Assembly: GCF_025146565.1 (NCBI RefSeq)
Contig: NZ_CP102258.1
Location: 682,001-746,000, forward strand
Direction of reading: 5' to 3'
From: Bacteroides eggerthii
Lineage (GTDB): Bacteria > Bacteroidota > Bacteroidia > Bacteroidales > Bacteroidaceae
DNA length: 64,000 bases
A program made the position numbers and the translations under genes. Below are positions 8,451 through 17,776 of this stretch, one piece after another (position 1 is the stretch's first letter; each line of letters starts with the position of its first letter). The notes under the pieces were generated by a model. The model did not search any database. It was not told where the DNA came from and saw only the letters and a list, made by a program, of their open reading frames with translations.

Positions 8451-10637
8451 ATGAAACAAAACATGCTATTCTTAATGGGGGTATTAGCACTTTTACTAGC
8501 ATCCCCCAATGTAAATGCCGATGACAAAGAGAAATACAAGCTCTTTGCAGAAGAAACAAGAAAAGAAGTCTGGGCGCTCGAACTGCCTGAATTTGCCAAC
8601 ACCGCCGTCCCCGAAAAGTACAAGGACGAGTCTGCCGTCATTCTGGCTGCACACAGCCGGCTGGAAGTCACTAAAAAGACCCGCTTCAACGTAGGCGCTT
8701 TCCTCGGCGGTTTCCACTACATAGATCGTGAGGTAAACTGCCGCGACTTGTACCGCATGTTAGTGCAAATCAACGACAAAGCAGCTTTAAAGGAATTCTC
8801 CGAATTCGATTATAAAGCAGAAATCCGGAAAAAATCATGGCGATACGACGAAAGTTACCAACAAGTATTAGGAGTGCGCATCATCAAACCGGACGGCACT
8901 ATAAACGAAGTGAGTACCGATGAATACATGACTGCCACCGAAGGCAAAAACGACAAAGAGCAACGCCAGAAACTTGCCGTACCGGGATTGGAGATCGGCG
9001 ATAAGATAGATATTTTTTTCTTCAATTACACCTCATTGGAAAACCATAACCTTGATCCGTTCATTTTCCGTTTCCGCCAAAGCCATCCGATGCTTTCCTA
9101 CACCGTACATTGCGAAATAGACGATAAGCTCACCACCCAATACCGCACCCTGAACGGTGCGCCTGACTTCAAGCAAAGCACAAATGAAGAAGGAAACATC
9201 CTGCTTGACGTGGCGATGAAGGATATAGAACAAACCGAACCCGATTTGTGGTACAACTCCATGCAGCAAACGCCGACCACATTATTATATATCACCAACA
9301 GCCAGATGAAAAAATACACCTACATACCCAAAAGTACCAAGAAAAAAGGGCTGCAACCCAATCCCGACGCGGCTTCCATACAGGAAGACGACTGGGAATT
9401 CATAAAACAAGCGATACGGTATAACGGCTACGGAGGAGTGAGCAACGTCAAAAAAGGCATACGGCTTCTCCGCAATGTTAAACAGATAAAAAAGAAAGAC
9501 TGGACAGATGAGACAAAAGCAGACTTCATCTATAACTACTATCATTTTGCACTGATGACAGACCCTAAAAGCGATTGCAACAATGAGCTGTTCATCGTCT
9601 ATTTTCAAAGATTGCTAAATTGGGTGGATGTTCCCAACCTGCTTGGAATAACCACCAACGAAAATAAAGAACCGCTTGACAAACTGGCAAGTTACCGCAA
9701 TACAACCTGGTTTATCGCGCTCCCGGAAAGCAACAAATATTATCTCCCGCCTACGAATTATCTTATTCCCCATGAAATTCCTGCCTGTTATCAAGGCCGG
9801 CAAGCCATTTTGGAATCGGATAAATCGAAAGCCAAGGCCGGACGAAAACATTTCAACTTTCCCATGAGTACGGCTGAAGACAACAGAAATGTCACTACCA
9901 TACAAGCCGACATCAATAATACCCTGCTCACCATCCACCGTAACGAATATCGTACAGGAACACAAAAAGAACGCATGCAGACCGCATTAGCCAAAATGGA
10001 AGATGTAGACGCAGCCTATCGCCGCCTGCTCAGCATCGACAAGGAATTTGCAGAAGAAATAGGCAAGAAATATGCAGACGATCTTCAGGAAATGTTCCGG
10101 AAAGGACGTGAGCAGGAAAAAGATGACTATAAATGGGAAATCAACTTCTATCATGGCGAGGATGCGCAAGAACTGCTTAATTATCAGATGCAATGCTTAG
10201 GCAACCGTCCGGACAGCGCCGCTTTTGTTTATGACGTCCGTTACGCAATGGATGGCTATGTCAGAAAAGCCGGGCCTCACTATGTGCTTTCCGCAGGGAA
10301 ACTACTTGGCGAACAAACTCTGGTTGAGGGCAAGGAACGCAAGCGTTCGGCTGACATATACATGTCGGCTCCCCGCACTTTCCAATGGAATATCACCGTC
10401 AACCTTCCGGCAGGCTATGAAGCAGCTGCCGAGGGAGTGGAAAAATTGAATGTAAAGGTAGAGAACGAATGTGGCGCTTTCATTGCAAAAGCCGTTGCTC
10501 AGAACGGAAAACTTATACTAGACATCACCAAACGTTACAACCACAAGACAGAACCAGCTACCAACTGGGACAAACTACTTGAAATCCAAGATGCTTCCAA
10601 AGCATACGAATCACTTTCCGTAGTATTGAAAAAATAG
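8451..10637 (+). CDS. Secreted DUF3857/transglutaminase-like paralogue with a degraded active site
   Basis: A 728 aa protein with a signal peptide (about residues 1-24, ending NVNA). It shares the layout of its upstream neighbour: a DUF3857-like N-terminal half, a transglutaminase-like core and a C-terminal beta region. In the core, C376 remains (PKSDCNNELF). The position matching the catalytic His is a threonine (T418, in RNTTWFIAL), and the matching Asp is P433 (YYLPPTNYL). The Gly before the catalytic Cys is also lost. It is therefore unlikely to be a working transglutaminase or protease and may be a binding or regulatory partner. It starts 2 bp after the upstream stop and ends at a terminator. 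The alignment to the neighbour was made by eye. Confidence 0.78.
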   Translation: MKQNMLFLMGVLALLLASPNVNADDKEKYKLFAEETRKEVWALELPEFANTAVPEKYKDESAVILAAHSRLEVTKKTRFNVGAFLGGFHYIDREVNCRDLYRMLVQINDKAALKEFSEFDYKAEIRKKSWRYDESYQQVLGVRIIKPDGTINEVSTDEYMTATEGKNDKEQRQKLAVPGLEIGDKIDIFFFNYTSLENHNLDPFIFRFRQSHPMLSYTVHCEIDDKLTTQYRTLNGAPDFKQSTNEEGNILLDVAMKDIEQTEPDLWYNSMQQTPTTLLYITNSQMKKYTYIPKSTKKKGLQPNPDAASIQEDDWEFIKQAIRYNGYGGVSNVKKGIRLLRNVKQIKKKDWTDETKADFIYNYYHFALMTDPKSDCNNELFIVYFQRLLNWVDVPNLLGITTNENKEPLDKLASYRNTTWFIALPESNKYYLPPTNYLIPHEIPACYQGRQAILESDKSKAKAGRKHFNFPMSTAEDNRNVTTIQADINNTLLTIHRNEYRTGTQKERMQTALAKMEDVDAAYRRLLSIDKEFAEEIGKKYADDLQEMFRKGREQEKDDYKWEINFYHGEDAQELLNYQMQCLGNRPDSAAFVYDVRYAMDGYVRKAGPHYVLSAGKLLGEQTLVEGKERKRSADIYMSAPRTFQWNITVNLPAGYEAAAEGVEKLNVKVENECGAFIAKAVAQNGKLILDITKRYNHKTEPATNWDKLLEIQDASKAYESLSVVLKK

Positions 10638-10653
10638 AAAGCACCAATCATAA

Positions 10654-10685
10654 AAGGGCTGCATCCAACCAACGATGCAGCCCTT
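10654..10685 (+). terminator. Terminator of the DUF3857 operon
   Basis: A 12-bp perfect stem (10654-10665 with 10674-10685) lies 16 bases after the stop. Convergent rubrerythrin transcription may also use it. Confidence 0.8.
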
Positions 10686-10724
10686 CCATATATCTATATC
10701 CTTTCCTTGAAGGAAAGCGGAATC

Positions 10725-11303
10725 CTAATAGTTCTCTTTCTTTACCTCAAAATAGGCCTGCGGATGCAAACATGCCGGACATACCTGAGGAGCTTCTTTA
10801 CCGGTATAGATGAAACCACAGTTACGGCATTGCCATACAACCTCGCCTTCCTTTGCAAATACGGAAGCTGTTTCAATATTCTTGATAAAAGCGCGATAGC
10901 GTTCTTCGTGTCCCTTTTCAGCAATAGCAATATTGCGATACATCAAGGCAATTTCGGGGAAACCTTCTTCATCGGCAACATCAGCAAAGCCCGGATAATC
11001 CAATGACCATTCTTCATGTTCACCGGCAGCAGCTTCCTGAAGATTTTCAAGAGTAGTACCGATAACGCCGGCAGGATAAGAAGCTGTGATTTCCACCATT
11101 CCGCCTTCCAACCACTTGAACATACGTTTAGCGTGTTCCTTTTCCTGGTCGGCTGTTTCTGTGAAAATAGCAGCAATTTGTTCGTAACCTTCTTTTTTAG
11201 CAACGCTTGCAAAGTAAGTATAGCGCATTCTTGCTTGCGATTCACCGGCAAATGAAGTCAATAAATTCTTTTCAGTACGGGTTCCTTTAACACTTTTAGC
11301 CAT
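10725..11303 (-). CDS. rbr: Rubrerythrin
   Basis: A 192 aa non-haem iron protein that reduces hydrogen peroxide in the cytoplasm of anaerobes. The N-terminal four-helix diiron domain has the expected glutamates (FAGESQARMRYTYF, then ETADQEKEHAKRMF, and later IAIAEKGHEERY). A C-terminal rubredoxin-like domain has C159-x2-C162 and C175-x2-C178 (WQCRNCGFIY, QVCPACLHP). The length and domain order are canonical. It is a single gene with its own terminator-separated neighbour. In Bacteroides this family is induced by oxygen, but no operator could be identified upstream. Confidence 0.96.
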   Translation of the reverse strand: MAKSVKGTRTEKNLLTSFAGESQARMRYTYFASVAKKEGYEQIAAIFTETADQEKEHAKRMFKWLEGGMVEITASYPAGVIGTTLENLQEAAAGEHEEWSLDYPGFADVADEEGFPEIALMYRNIAIAEKGHEERYRAFIKNIETASVFAKEGEVVWQCRNCGFIYTGKEAPQVCPACLHPQAYFEVKKENY

Positions 11304-11374
11304 AGTCTCTTTTTTAAATTAGTTAATATTATTACGTATAAATACCGTTCGCTTTGTCCTTATGATTGTTGATA

Positions 11375-11382
11375 CAAAATTA
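11375..11382 (-). promoter_or_regulatory. -7 element upstream of rubrerythrin
   Basis: The minus strand reads TAATTTTG, a fit to TAnnTTTG, about 70 bases upstream of the start codon. No clear -33 box is seen. Confidence 0.4.
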
Positions 11383-11527
11383 AGAATTAAGTTTGATATA
11401 ACCACACTCTGTCTCATCGGATTTATCTATTGCTCCATAGGTGAAATCTATTTCGCCTGCAAATCCAAAGAGAGAGGTCATTCCCTTGTATTCTATATTT
11501 AAGAAAACAAGTAATCTGCATAGAAAA

Positions 11528-11609
11528 CAAAAAACAGGCTATTTGTGTTCAACAAATTTGCAAAAAACAGGCCAATCTATCAATTTATACATTATTTTGC
11601 TTACTTTTG
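11528..11609 (+). promoter_or_regulatory. Regulatory region upstream of the SulP gene (gap 11304-11661)
   Basis: This gap holds no credible gene. A 12-base direct repeat (CAAAAAACAGGC at 11528 and 11561) flanks a small palindrome (ATTTGT/ACAAAT, 11541-11557). TACTTTTG at 11602-11609 is a good -7 element, 53 bases before the SulP ATG. The repeats lie where an activator or repressor could bind; this is inference. Confidence 0.45.
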
Positions 11610-11661
11610 CAGCTTATTTATAAACACACACTTTTTATAGCGTAAAAAAGTCAAATTAATA

Positions 11662-13341
11662 ATGAAAGCGTTCGAATTCAAGCCTAAACTATATACGGCT
11701 TTAAAAAACTACTCAAAAGAACTTTTTATGGCAGACCTGATGGCCGGTATCATTGTAGGTATCGTAGCCCTGCCACTTGCCATTGCGTTTGGTATTGCAT
11801 CGGGTGTATCACCTGAAAAAGGCATTATTACGGCTATTATTGCCGGTTTTATAATCTCCCTGCTGGGCGGCAGCAAAGTTCAGATCGGCGGCCCTACCGG
11901 TGCATTCATCGTTATCATTTACGGCATTATTCAGCAATATGGAGAGGCAGGACTGATTGTAGCCACGCTGATGGCAGGCGTCATTCTCATTCTGTTAGGA
12001 GTGTTCAAGCTGGGAGCAGTCATTAAGTTTATCCCCTATCCCATTATTGTAGGTTTCACAAGCGGCATTGCAATCACGATCTTTACCACCCAGATTGCAG
12101 ATATATTCGGACTGAGTTTCGGTGGAGAGAAGGTTCCGGGAGACTTTATCGGGAAATGGCTGGTCTACTTCCGCCATTTCGACACTGTCAACTGGTGGAA
12201 TACAGTTGTCAGCATCGCCAGTATCTTCATCATTGCCATTACTCCGAGATTCTCAAAGAAGATACCCGGTTCGCTCATCGCCATTATCGTGGTGACCATT
12301 GCAGTCTATCTGATGAAAACCTATGGCGGCATTAGCTGCATCGACACCATCGGCGACCGTTTCAGCATTAAAGCGGAACTTCCCGATGCTGTGATGCCTG
12401 CCTTGGACTGGGAAGCCGTCAAGAACCTGTTTCCCGTTGCCATTACGATTGCCATACTGGGAGCCATAGAGTCTTTGCTTTCGGCTACCGTAGCCGACGG
12501 CGTAATCGGTGACAAGCACGACTCCAATACCGAACTGATAGCACAGGGTGTTGCCAACATGGCTACCCCACTTTTCGGCGGTATCCCTGCCACAGGCGCC
12601 ATTGCCCGTACAATGGCCAACATCAACAACGGCGGCAAGTCACCCGTAGCCGGTATAATCCATGCAGTGGTGCTGCTCTTGATTCTTTTGTTGCTTATGC
12701 CGCTGGCACAGTACATCCCAATGGGATGCCTGGCAGGCGTACTGGTGATTGTATCCTATAACATGAGTGGCTGGCGCGTATTCAAAGCACTGCTGAAAAA
12801 CCCGAAATCGGACGTCACCGTATTATTGATAACTTTCTTCCTGACGGTTATCTTCGATTTGACAATTGCCATTGAAGTAGGCCTGGTCATCGCCTGCGTA
12901 CTCTTTATGCGCCGCGTCATGGAGACCACCGAGATATCTGTTATCAAAGACGAAATAGACCCGAATACCGAATCGGACATTGCCACAAATGAGGAACATC
13001 TCATTATTCCGGAAGGCGTGGAAGTGTACGAAATCAACGGTCCCTATTTCTTCGGCATCGCCACAAAGTTTGAGGAAGTAATGGCGCAACTTGGCGACCG
13101 CCCCAAAGTGCGAGTCATCCGCATGCGTAAAGTTCCTTTTATTGACTCTACGGGTATCCACAATCTGGAAAGCCTTTGCAAGATGTCGCAAAAGGAAAAG
13201 ATAACCGTTGTACTCTCCGGCGTGAACGCCAAAGTGCATCAGGTATTGGAAAAGTCCGGTTTCTACACGCTTTTAGGCGAAGAGAATATCTGCCCCAATA
13301 TCAATGTGGCACTGGAACGGGCACGCAAGCTGGCCGAGTAA
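11662..13341 (+). CDS. SulP-family inorganic anion transporter with STAS domain
   Basis: A 559 aa inner-membrane protein. About 10-12 hydrophobic segments fill residues 25-420, starting with the SulP signature region MADLMAGIIVGIVALPLAIAF. GGPTGAFIVI is also characteristic. The C-terminal 110 residues form a cytoplasmic STAS domain (EVYEINGPYFFGIATKF), including the conserved FIDSTG that corresponds to the anti-sigma-antagonist phosphorylation site. Family members carry sulfate, bicarbonate or dicarboxylates with proton or sodium coupling, and the substrate cannot be assigned here. No sulfate-assimilation or carbonic anhydrase gene is adjacent. The gene stands alone, followed by the palindrome cluster at 13370-13455. 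Confidence 0.92.
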   Translation: MKAFEFKPKLYTALKNYSKELFMADLMAGIIVGIVALPLAIAFGIASGVSPEKGIITAIIAGFIISLLGGSKVQIGGPTGAFIVIIYGIIQQYGEAGLIVATLMAGVILILLGVFKLGAVIKFIPYPIIVGFTSGIAITIFTTQIADIFGLSFGGEKVPGDFIGKWLVYFRHFDTVNWWNTVVSIASIFIIAITPRFSKKIPGSLIAIIVVTIAVYLMKTYGGISCIDTIGDRFSIKAELPDAVMPALDWEAVKNLFPVAITIAILGAIESLLSATVADGVIGDKHDSNTELIAQGVANMATPLFGGIPATGAIARTMANINNGGKSPVAGIIHAVVLLLILLLLMPLAQYIPMGCLAGVLVIVSYNMSGWRVFKALLKNPKSDVTVLLITFFLTVIFDLTIAIEVGLVIACVLFMRRVMETTEISVIKDEIDPNTESDIATNEEHLIIPEGVEVYEINGPYFFGIATKFEEVMAQLGDRPKVRVIRMRKVPFIDSTGIHNLESLCKMSQKEKITVVLSGVNAKVHQVLEKSGFYTLLGEENICPNINVALERARKLAE

Positions 13342-13369
13342 ATGTTTACAAAAGGAACCTGAAAAAGAA

Positions 13370-13455
13370 CAGTCGTATAATGAGGGATCTCAGTCGTATA
13401 GTGAGACTATCTCAGTATACGACTGAGACCCCCTTAGCAGTATACTGAGATAGTC
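13370..13455. repeat. Palindrome cluster 1: two interlocked inverted repeats
   Basis: Two perfect inverted repeats overlap. A 12-base arm at 13389-13400 pairs with 13416-13427, and a 15-base arm at 13405-13419 pairs with 13441-13455. The inner arms share four bases (13416-13419), so only one stem can form fully at a time. CAGTCGTATA is also directly repeated at 13370 and 13391. There is no U-run, so this is not an ordinary terminator. It lies between the SulP and nuclease genes. Confidence 0.8.
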
Positions 13456-13533
13456 GCCATTTTACAAACTGATAATCAAGCTATTACAAACGCTCTATCT
13501 TATTAAGAAAAGATAGGACAAAAGAGAAGCATT

Positions 13534-14400
13534 ATGGCAAAGAGAAGAAGAAGCAACAAGAAAGAACCCAAAGGAGTGATTTACCTGATAGTTCTGGCAT
13601 GCCTTGCGGCCGTCTTCCATGAACCGATAGCCAATGCGCTCCGTAACAAACTGCCCGTTCCCACGGAAAAGACAGCAAAACGGGCAGAAACAACGGAAAC
13701 CACCGGAAATCCCCTACTGCCGGCTCCACTGAAAAACGTACCCGAACAAATATTGCACCGCAAGGGCTATACCGCCTCCTACAACCGCGAACACAAGATA
13801 CCGAATTGGGTGGCCTGGGAACTTACACCGGAAAAACTGATAGAACGTGAAAGCCGCACCGACAAATTCCTGCCCGATCCCGACCTGCCCGAAAGCCAAG
13901 CGGTAACTACGGACGACTATAAGCGCTCAGGCATGGACAGAGGTCACATGTGCCCTGCCGGTGACAACCGTTGGCATTGGAAAGCCATGCAGGAAAGCTT
14001 CTACATGACCAATATCTGCCCCCAAAATCATAACCTGAACCGCGGCGACTGGAAAGAACTGGAAGAAGCCTGCCGCCTGTGGGCAAAAAAAGAAGGGAAA
14101 ATCTATGTTGTCTGCGGCCCTGTCCTCTACCGCCAAAAGCACCGCACTATCGGAAAAAAACACAAGATCACCGTACCCGAAGCATTTTTCAAAGTCATAC
14201 TCTGCACAAACAGCAACCCACCGAAAGCCATCGGTTTTGTTTATAAAAATACATCGGGCAACCACCCATTGGACACCTATGTCAACAGCGTGGACGAAGT
14301 AGAACGCATCACCGGAATCGATTTCTTCCCAGCCCTGCCGGATAACGTTGAAAAGCAGGTAGAAGCTGCCTATAACCTTGATTTATGGAAGAAAGAATGA
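13534..14400 (+). CDS. DNA/RNA non-specific endonuclease (NUC1 family), membrane-anchored
   Basis: A 288 aa protein with a basic N-terminus (KRRRSNKK), one hydrophobic segment (about residues 15-33) and a NUC1 nuclease domain. The family signature D135-R-G-H138 (catalytic His) lies in SGMDRGHMCPAGDNRW, and the metal-ligand Asn region is TNICPQNHNLNRGDWKELEE. The fold cleaves DNA and RNA with a divalent metal. An N-terminal anchor without a clear cleavage site suggests a periplasm-facing enzyme tethered to the inner membrane, perhaps for nucleic-acid scavenging. No immunity protein gene is next to it. It is flanked by the palindrome cluster upstream and the long susC leader downstream. Confidence 0.9.
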   Translation: MAKRRRSNKKEPKGVIYLIVLACLAAVFHEPIANALRNKLPVPTEKTAKRAETTETTGNPLLPAPLKNVPEQILHRKGYTASYNREHKIPNWVAWELTPEKLIERESRTDKFLPDPDLPESQAVTTDDYKRSGMDRGHMCPAGDNRWHWKAMQESFYMTNICPQNHNLNRGDWKELEEACRLWAKKEGKIYVVCGPVLYRQKHRTIGKKHKITVPEAFFKVILCTNSNPPKAIGFVYKNTSGNHPLDTYVNSVDEVERITGIDFFPALPDNVEKQVEAAYNLDLWKKE

Positions 14401-14817
14401 ATAGCAACATTCTTTAACCTTACATATTTATACAAACATATTGTCACGACATATCCCCCATTTTTACAATTTATATCACTTGTTTTTTTAAATATTCCTA
14501 ATTCTCCTCTGCAATACTCTGCCTTTTTTCTAATTTTTAATAATCCGGAATTTAATAAATTTGCAATCCGTTATGCAATTATTTATCTCTTTTTTCACGT
14601 CTATATTAATTATTTAATATCTTTGCAAGGATTTACATAACAGATTTTATTTTCAGCTAAAAAAAATGAAACACAATACGAAACATAGCCTGTCTTTTGT
14701 TTGGAGAAACGTTAAAAAACGTGATGAGATATCACGCTAAGGAGACTGTTTCCATAATTCTACAATAACAGACATTTATCAATTCAAATTTTAATCAATA
14801 ATAAATTAAAGACAAGG
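14401..14817 (+). promoter_or_regulatory. Leader and promoter region of the SusC operon
   Basis: No gene is present in this 417-base AT-rich gap. Two -7-like elements are seen: TAAATTTG (14556-14563) and TATCTTTG (14618-14625). The second would leave a leader of about 190 bases. A small hairpin (CGTGAT/ATCACG, 14720-14736) lies inside the leader. No sigma/anti-sigma, hybrid two-component or SusR-type gene is adjacent, so the regulator is elsewhere. Post-transcriptional control through the leader is possible. No flanking inverted repeats of a phase-variable promoter were seen. Confidence 0.5.
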
Positions 14818-17754
14818 ATGAGAAAATCAATTCTTTGGTTTGTCTTTCTTACATTATTGACTATTCAATCGGCTTTTGCACAAAGTTTTTATGTAAAAGG
14901 CAAGGTTATATCCCAAGAGGATAATGAACCGTTGATTGGCGTGTCAATTTTGCAAGAGGGAAGTGGAAATGGCGTAGTAACCGATATTGACGGAAACTAC
15001 AGCCTTGAAGTTAAAGGTACGACAAAAACGACTTTAGTCTTTTCGTACATCGGTATGCAATCGCAGAAGCATGAAGTCAGCGCAAAAACTGGTACGCTGA
15101 ACGTTCGGCTCGCCTCAGACGCCGCATTAATAGACGAAGTAGTGGTAGTGGCGTACGGAACCCGTAAAAAAGGGACAATTGCCGGCGCTGTATCTGCCGT
15201 AAAATCGGAAAAATTGGAAAATGTTCCGGCAGCCGGTTTCGACCAGGCGCTGCAAGGACAGACTCCGGGTTTGTCAGTAATCTCCAATTCGGGAGAACCC
15301 AGTAAAGCTGCTGTTTTCCAGATTCGCGGTACCAACTCAATCAATTCGGGTACATCCCCGCTGTTTATTCTCGACGGTGTGCCTATTTCCAGTTCTGATT
15401 TCAATACAATCAGTCCGGGAGATATTGAATCGATCTCAGTATTGAAAGATGCTTCTTCAACCTCTATCTACGGTGCACGTGCGGCAAACGGCGTGGTAGT
15501 AATCACTACCAAGCGCGGTCTGGCTATGGATAAGGCCAAAGTGACCCTGCGTGCCCAGTATGGTATCTCACAGTTGGCATCCAACGGCAAGTGGATGATG
15601 ATGAACACGCCTGAGCGTATCCAGTTTGAAAAAGAAATCGGCCTGGACGCCGGGCAAGACTACGAACTGCTTTCGCGCACCAACGTCAACTGGATAGATG
15701 AAATATTCAACGACCGCGCTCCGCTGCAGAACTACGAACTGTCTGTGAACCGCGCCACCGACCGCTTGAACTATTACGTTTCCGGCGGTTTCTACGATCA
15801 GGAAGGTATCGCCCAAAGCTCTTCTTTCCGTCGCTACAACATGCGCGCCAATGCAGAAGTAAAGGCAAGCAACTGGTTGAAGATAGGAACAAGCACGATG
15901 GCTGCTTACGAAGAAATCCAGCAAACCGAGGAAGGTTCCATGGCGCTCTATACACCGATTTCAGGTTCACGCTTCATGCTTCCCTACTGGAACCCTTACA
16001 ACAAAGACGGCTCACTTGCCTCCGAAAACAACGGCACATGGGCAGGAACCGGCCAGAACCCCATTGAATGGATGGCCAACAATCCTGTACATTATAAAAA
16101 ATATAAGGTGTTGTCCACCGTATTTGCCAACATCACTCCGATCAAGAACCTGACTATCCGTACACAGTTCGGTGCAGACTACTCTCACTCTACGGCTTTC
16201 ATGCAGTCATACCCAAGTTATGTCATCAACAACGGCATGGGTTCTGCAGGACGCAACTCGTCGGATGTACTGACGCTGAGCGAAACGACCACCGCCAATT
16301 ATCGCTGGGAACTGAATGAAAGCCATTCGCTCAACTTCCTGCTGGGACAGGAAGCGGTGAACTTCGAATCGACCGGCTTCCAGGTAGTTTCCAGAGGACA
16401 AGCCAACGACAAGCTGACGAATGTAACGTCGGGAACACGAGCTTCCGCATGGGGCGATTCAAACAGTTCTTATTCTTACCTGTCGTTCTTCTTCCGCGGC
16501 GAATACAACTATAAGGATTTGTACTACGCGGAAATGGCTGCCCGTACGGATGCCTCCTCACGTTTCGGTAAAGACCACCGCTGGGGTGTTTTCTGGTCGC
16601 TGGGCTTTATGTGGAACATCAAGAACGAATCATTCCTGAAAGACGTCGAGTGGCTGACCAGCGCTCAAATTGCGTTGAGTACAGGTACATCGGGCAACTC
16701 TGAAATACCGAACTATGACCACCTGGCATTAGTGGCAGGCGGTCCCAACTACAACGACGAAGCCGGAATCTATCCCAAACAGCCCGGAAATGAAGATTTA
16801 GGCTGGGAGCAGACGTGGGCAAACAATGTGGGCGTCCGCATGGGACTTTTCAACCGCGCCAACGTGAATATCGACTTCTATCATAAGAAAACCAGCAACA
16901 TGCTGATGCTTGTTCCCCAATCTTACGCGGTGACCGGCGACGGTTACAGTTGGGAAAATATCGGTGCAATGGTAAACCGCGGTGTCGAAATCAGCATAGA
17001 CGGTGACATCGTCCGCACCAAAGACTTTACGTGGAACGTGAACGCCAATGTTTCTTACAACAAGAACAAGTTGGTGGAACTCTACAACGGCGTACAGGAA
17101 TACGTAAACTCCACTACCGGACTGAAGTTCGTGGTAGGCCGCCCCGTACACGAATTTTTCATGAACCGCTATGCCGGTGTGAATCCTGCCAACGGTGACG
17201 CCCTGTGGTACACCAAAGACGGCGAGCTGACTACCGAATTCCGCGAGGAAGACAAAGTGATGACCGGAAAAACGTTTGACTCTCCATGGGCGGGCGGTTT
17301 CGGAACCACTTTTGCATGGAAAGGTCTTTCGTTGTCCGCACAATTCAGCTGGATGGCCGACCGCTACGTGATGAACAACGACCGTTTCTTTGAAGAGAGC
17401 AATGGACTGTACAGCGCCTACAACCAGTCCAAACGACTGCTGTATGACCGCTGGAAAAAGCCGGGTGACCTTACCGATATTCCCCGCTACGGCGTAGTGG
17501 CGCAACTCGACGACCGTTTTCTGGAGAACGCTTCATTCCTCCGTCTGAAGAACCTGACGCTGGCTTACGTACTTCCGCAGCCGATATTGAAGAAGACCAA
17601 CTTCTTTACCTCAGCCCGTATCTATCTGCAAGGACAGAACCTGCTGACCTTTACCGGATTCAACGGACTTGACCCGGAAGTGGCAAGCAATATTTACAGA
17701 GCACAATACCCGGCTTCACGCCAATACACGTTGGGTATTGAAGTTTCATTCTAA
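14818..17754 (+). CDS. SusC-like TonB-dependent outer-membrane transporter
   Basis: A 978 aa protein with a signal peptide (MRKSILWFVFLTLLTIQSAFA). A CarboxypepD_reg-like domain follows (about residues 25-105, GKVISQEDNEPLIGVSI), then a TonB box-like EVVVVAYGT, a plug domain (DQALQGQTPGLSVISNSGEP, FILDGVPI, SVLKDASSTSIYGARAANGVV) and a 22-strand-type barrel ending in an aromatic residue (IEVSF). It lacks the extra N-terminal STN domain used for FecR/sigma signalling. It imports oligomers that the SusD partner binds on the surface, energised by TonB. It is the first gene of a nine-gene operon, and SusD follows after 22 bp. The neighbouring protease and lack of glycosidases suggest a peptide or glycopeptide cargo; that is inference. 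Confidence 0.95.
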   Translation: MRKSILWFVFLTLLTIQSAFAQSFYVKGKVISQEDNEPLIGVSILQEGSGNGVVTDIDGNYSLEVKGTTKTTLVFSYIGMQSQKHEVSAKTGTLNVRLASDAALIDEVVVVAYGTRKKGTIAGAVSAVKSEKLENVPAAGFDQALQGQTPGLSVISNSGEPSKAAVFQIRGTNSINSGTSPLFILDGVPISSSDFNTISPGDIESISVLKDASSTSIYGARAANGVVVITTKRGLAMDKAKVTLRAQYGISQLASNGKWMMMNTPERIQFEKEIGLDAGQDYELLSRTNVNWIDEIFNDRAPLQNYELSVNRATDRLNYYVSGGFYDQEGIAQSSSFRRYNMRANAEVKASNWLKIGTSTMAAYEEIQQTEEGSMALYTPISGSRFMLPYWNPYNKDGSLASENNGTWAGTGQNPIEWMANNPVHYKKYKVLSTVFANITPIKNLTIRTQFGADYSHSTAFMQSYPSYVINNGMGSAGRNSSDVLTLSETTTANYRWELNESHSLNFLLGQEAVNFESTGFQVVSRGQANDKLTNVTSGTRASAWGDSNSSYSYLSFFFRGEYNYKDLYYAEMAARTDASSRFGKDHRWGVFWSLGFMWNIKNESFLKDVEWLTSAQIALSTGTSGNSEIPNYDHLALVAGGPNYNDEAGIYPKQPGNEDLGWEQTWANNVGVRMGLFNRANVNIDFYHKKTSNMLMLVPQSYAVTGDGYSWENIGAMVNRGVEISIDGDIVRTKDFTWNVNANVSYNKNKLVELYNGVQEYVNSTTGLKFVVGRPVHEFFMNRYAGVNPANGDALWYTKDGELTTEFREEDKVMTGKTFDSPWAGGFGTTFAWKGLSLSAQFSWMADRYVMNNDRFFEESNGLYSAYNQSKRLLYDRWKKPGDLTDIPRYGVVAQLDDRFLENASFLRLKNLTLAYVLPQPILKKTNFFTSARIYLQGQNLLTFTGFNGLDPEVASNIYRAQYPASRQYTLGIEVSF

Positions 17755-17776
17755 CACAGTATAAGCAGAAAGAAAA

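Noticed and set aside
11441..11623. A 60-codon frame upstream of the SulP gene
   Set aside because: No ribosome-binding site, no recognisable pattern, and it overlaps the direct-repeat and promoter region.
13370..13455. CRISPR array or tandem repeat
   Set aside because: The units are inverted, few and without spacers of constant length; no cas gene is present.
14401..14817. Invertible (phase-variable) promoter of the SusC operon
   Set aside because: No pair of long inverted repeats flanks the promoter and no recombinase gene is adjacent.
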